From the NCBI GenBank assembly GCA_012799075.1, contig JAAZLZ010000276.1:1-5827 (forward strand): a stretch of 5,827 bases of DNA, in the 5' to 3' direction. Position 1 is the stretch's first letter. Every line of letters starts with the position of its first letter. This document shows, piece by piece, positions 4,868 through 5,827 of the stretch. The notes beneath the pieces were generated by a model. The model made no database searches. It was not told the DNA's origin and saw only the letters and a list, made by a program, of their open reading frames with translations. The position numbers and the translations under genes were made by a program. The DNA is from Bacillota bacterium (lineage in GTDB: Bacteria; Bacillota; Limnochordia; JAAZLZ01).

Positions 4868-5827
4868 TTACCCCTTAACTGGCGCAAAGCGTTTGAGGGT
4901 CCGACGGCGAATACCCCGCAGAATACCTTCCAAAAGGACTGACCAAGAGGAAAAGACAAAGACCAGCAGCCAGTCGTCCAAGTCTAGAGGAACAGTCCGA
5001 AAGATAGGCTGCAGCTTGCCAACGTGAACGGCGGCGGCCTGCATAGCTGTCGAAAAGAGGACGGCCAAAGCCAATTGGGGATTGGAAAGTAGACCTAGCT
5101 CAAAAATCGAGTAGCGTTCTGACCGGCATTGGAAGACATAAAACAGCTGGGCCATGACCAAAGTGGAGAAGGCGATGGTCCGAGCTTTATCCAGATCTCC
5201 TTCCTTCCAGTTCAGACTCAAGCAGAAGACCGTTAGGACGCAAAGGGCAAATAGGACTCCTCGGAGCATGATTTTCAAATGCAGCCTTTGGGCGAAAATC
5301 CCTTCCTCGGTGGGACGGGGCGGCCGGAGCATGATATCCTGGTCCCCAGGGTCTACACCCAAGGCGATGGCCGGGAGCCCGTCGGTGACCAAGTTCATCC
5401 AAAGGATCTGCATCGGAATCAAGGGAAGGGGCATGCCAAGCAAGGTTGCTCCAAACATGGTCAAGACTTCGCCCACATTGCAGCTCAGAAGGTAGCGGAT
5501 GAACTTGCGGATGTTCTCGTAGATTCCGCGCCCTTCCTCCACGGCAGCGACGATAGTAGCATAATTGTCATCGACGAGGATCATGGAAGAAGCTTCCTTG
5601 GTCACATCTGTACCTGTCTTACCCATGGCGATCCCAATATCTGCTTCTTTGACCGCCGGGGCATCGTTGACCCCGTCGCCGGTCATGCCCACCACATGTC
5701 CCTTGGCCCTTAGAGCCCGGACAATCCGCAGCTTATGCTGGGGAGTAACCCGGGCATAGACGGTGATGCGTTCCACCAACTGACCAAGCTCCCGGTCCGT
5801 CATCCGGTCCAAGTCCGCCCCGGTTAG
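4868..5827 (-). CDS. P2A (SERCA/PMR1-like) calcium-transporting P-type ATPase, C-terminal 319 residues (cut by right window edge)
   Basis: This is the C-terminal part of a membrane pump that probably exports Ca2+ at the cost of ATP; the actuator domain, phosphorylation site (DKTGT) and M1-M4 lie beyond 5827. Numbering from the edge, the P-domain hinge TGDGVNDAPA is at 49-58, followed by six probable membrane helices near 108-133, 136-155, 182-205, 216-234, 247-268 and 284-304. SERCA Ca2+ ligands have counterparts: Asn117 and Glu120 in M5 (CNVGE), and Asn145, Thr148 and Asp149 in M6 (NLVTDGLPA). In M8 the position of SERCA Glu908 appears to be Gln227, so site I is probably incomplete and one Ca2+ per cycle is likely. 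A TTG at 5812 is not the true start, because the frame continues through LTGAD to the edge. B. subtilis has the homologue yloB in the same position. Another divalent cation is possible. Confidence 0.94.
   Translation of the reverse strand, partial: LTGADLDRMTDRELGQLVERITVYARVTPQHKLRIVRALRAKGHVVGMTGDGVNDAPAVKEADIGIAMGKTGTDVTKEASSMILVDDNYATIVAAVEEGRGIYENIRKFIRYLLSCNVGEVLTMFGATLLGMPLPLIPMQILWMNLVTDGLPAIALGVDPGDQDIMLRPPRPTEEGIFAQRLHLKIMLRGVLFALCVLTVFCLSLNWKEGDLDKARTIAFSTLVMAQLFYVFQCRSERYSIFELGLLSNPQLALAVLFSTAMQAAAVHVGKLQPIFRTVPLDLDDWLLVFVFSSWSVLLEGILRGIRRRTLKRFAPVKG

Noticed and set aside
4861..4868. ACCCGGGT palindrome at the end of the ATPase gene as a terminator
   Set aside because: It is only 8 bases, includes the last base of the stop codon, leaves no loop, and is not followed by a T-run.
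5279..5713. 144-residue plus-strand open frame opposite the ATPase
   Set aside because: It is antisense to highly conserved P-domain and M5-M6 coding sequence and has no recognisable domain.
1..5827. An undescribed accessory, defence or mobile system
   Set aside because: All coding capacity is taken by recognised housekeeping genes in a conserved order; no repeats, att sites, transposases or unknown genes were seen.

Overview
The window is a chromosomal housekeeping locus of a bacterium, most likely a Bacillota (Firmicutes) member. Every gene is on the minus strand, so transcription runs from the right edge to the left. In that direction the genes are: the C-terminal part of a P2A calcium-type P-type ATPase, yicC/yloC, remA (DUF370), gmk, rpoZ, priA, and the N-terminal part of def. 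From memory, this matches the Bacillus subtilis yloB-yloC-ylzA(remA)-gmk-rpoZ-coaBC-priA-def order, except that coaBC is missing between rpoZ and priA. RemA and this gene order are the main reasons for the Bacillota call. I cannot name a genus. By eye, base composition is slightly above 50% GC.

Layout by region: 4868-5827 holds the last 319 residues of the ATPase, cut by the right edge. The 103-base gap at 4765-4867 holds a good sigma-A-type promoter reading into yicC. yicC, remA, gmk and rpoZ (4764 down to 2743) are tightly packed, with a 34-base gap, a TAATG overlap and a back-to-back stop/start. A 24-base perfect palindrome followed by five Ts lies just after rpoZ and looks like an intrinsic terminator. 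priA and def follow, with the def ribosome binding site running into the priA stop codon. def is cut by the left edge.

The genes serve core functions: RNA turnover (YicC), DNA-binding regulation (RemA), GMP phosphorylation (Gmk), the RNA polymerase omega subunit (RpoZ), replication restart (PriA) and N-terminal protein processing (Def). I see no mobile element, CRISPR array, RNA gene, toxin-antitoxin or defence system, and no wholly unknown gene.

The most unusual feature is the priA translation start. The best Shine-Dalgarno sequence is 47 bases from the family-consistent ATG. A perfect 8-bp GC-only inverted repeat between them would loop out 39 bases and leave an effective spacing of 8. The missing coaBC and the palindrome sit in the same short interval.
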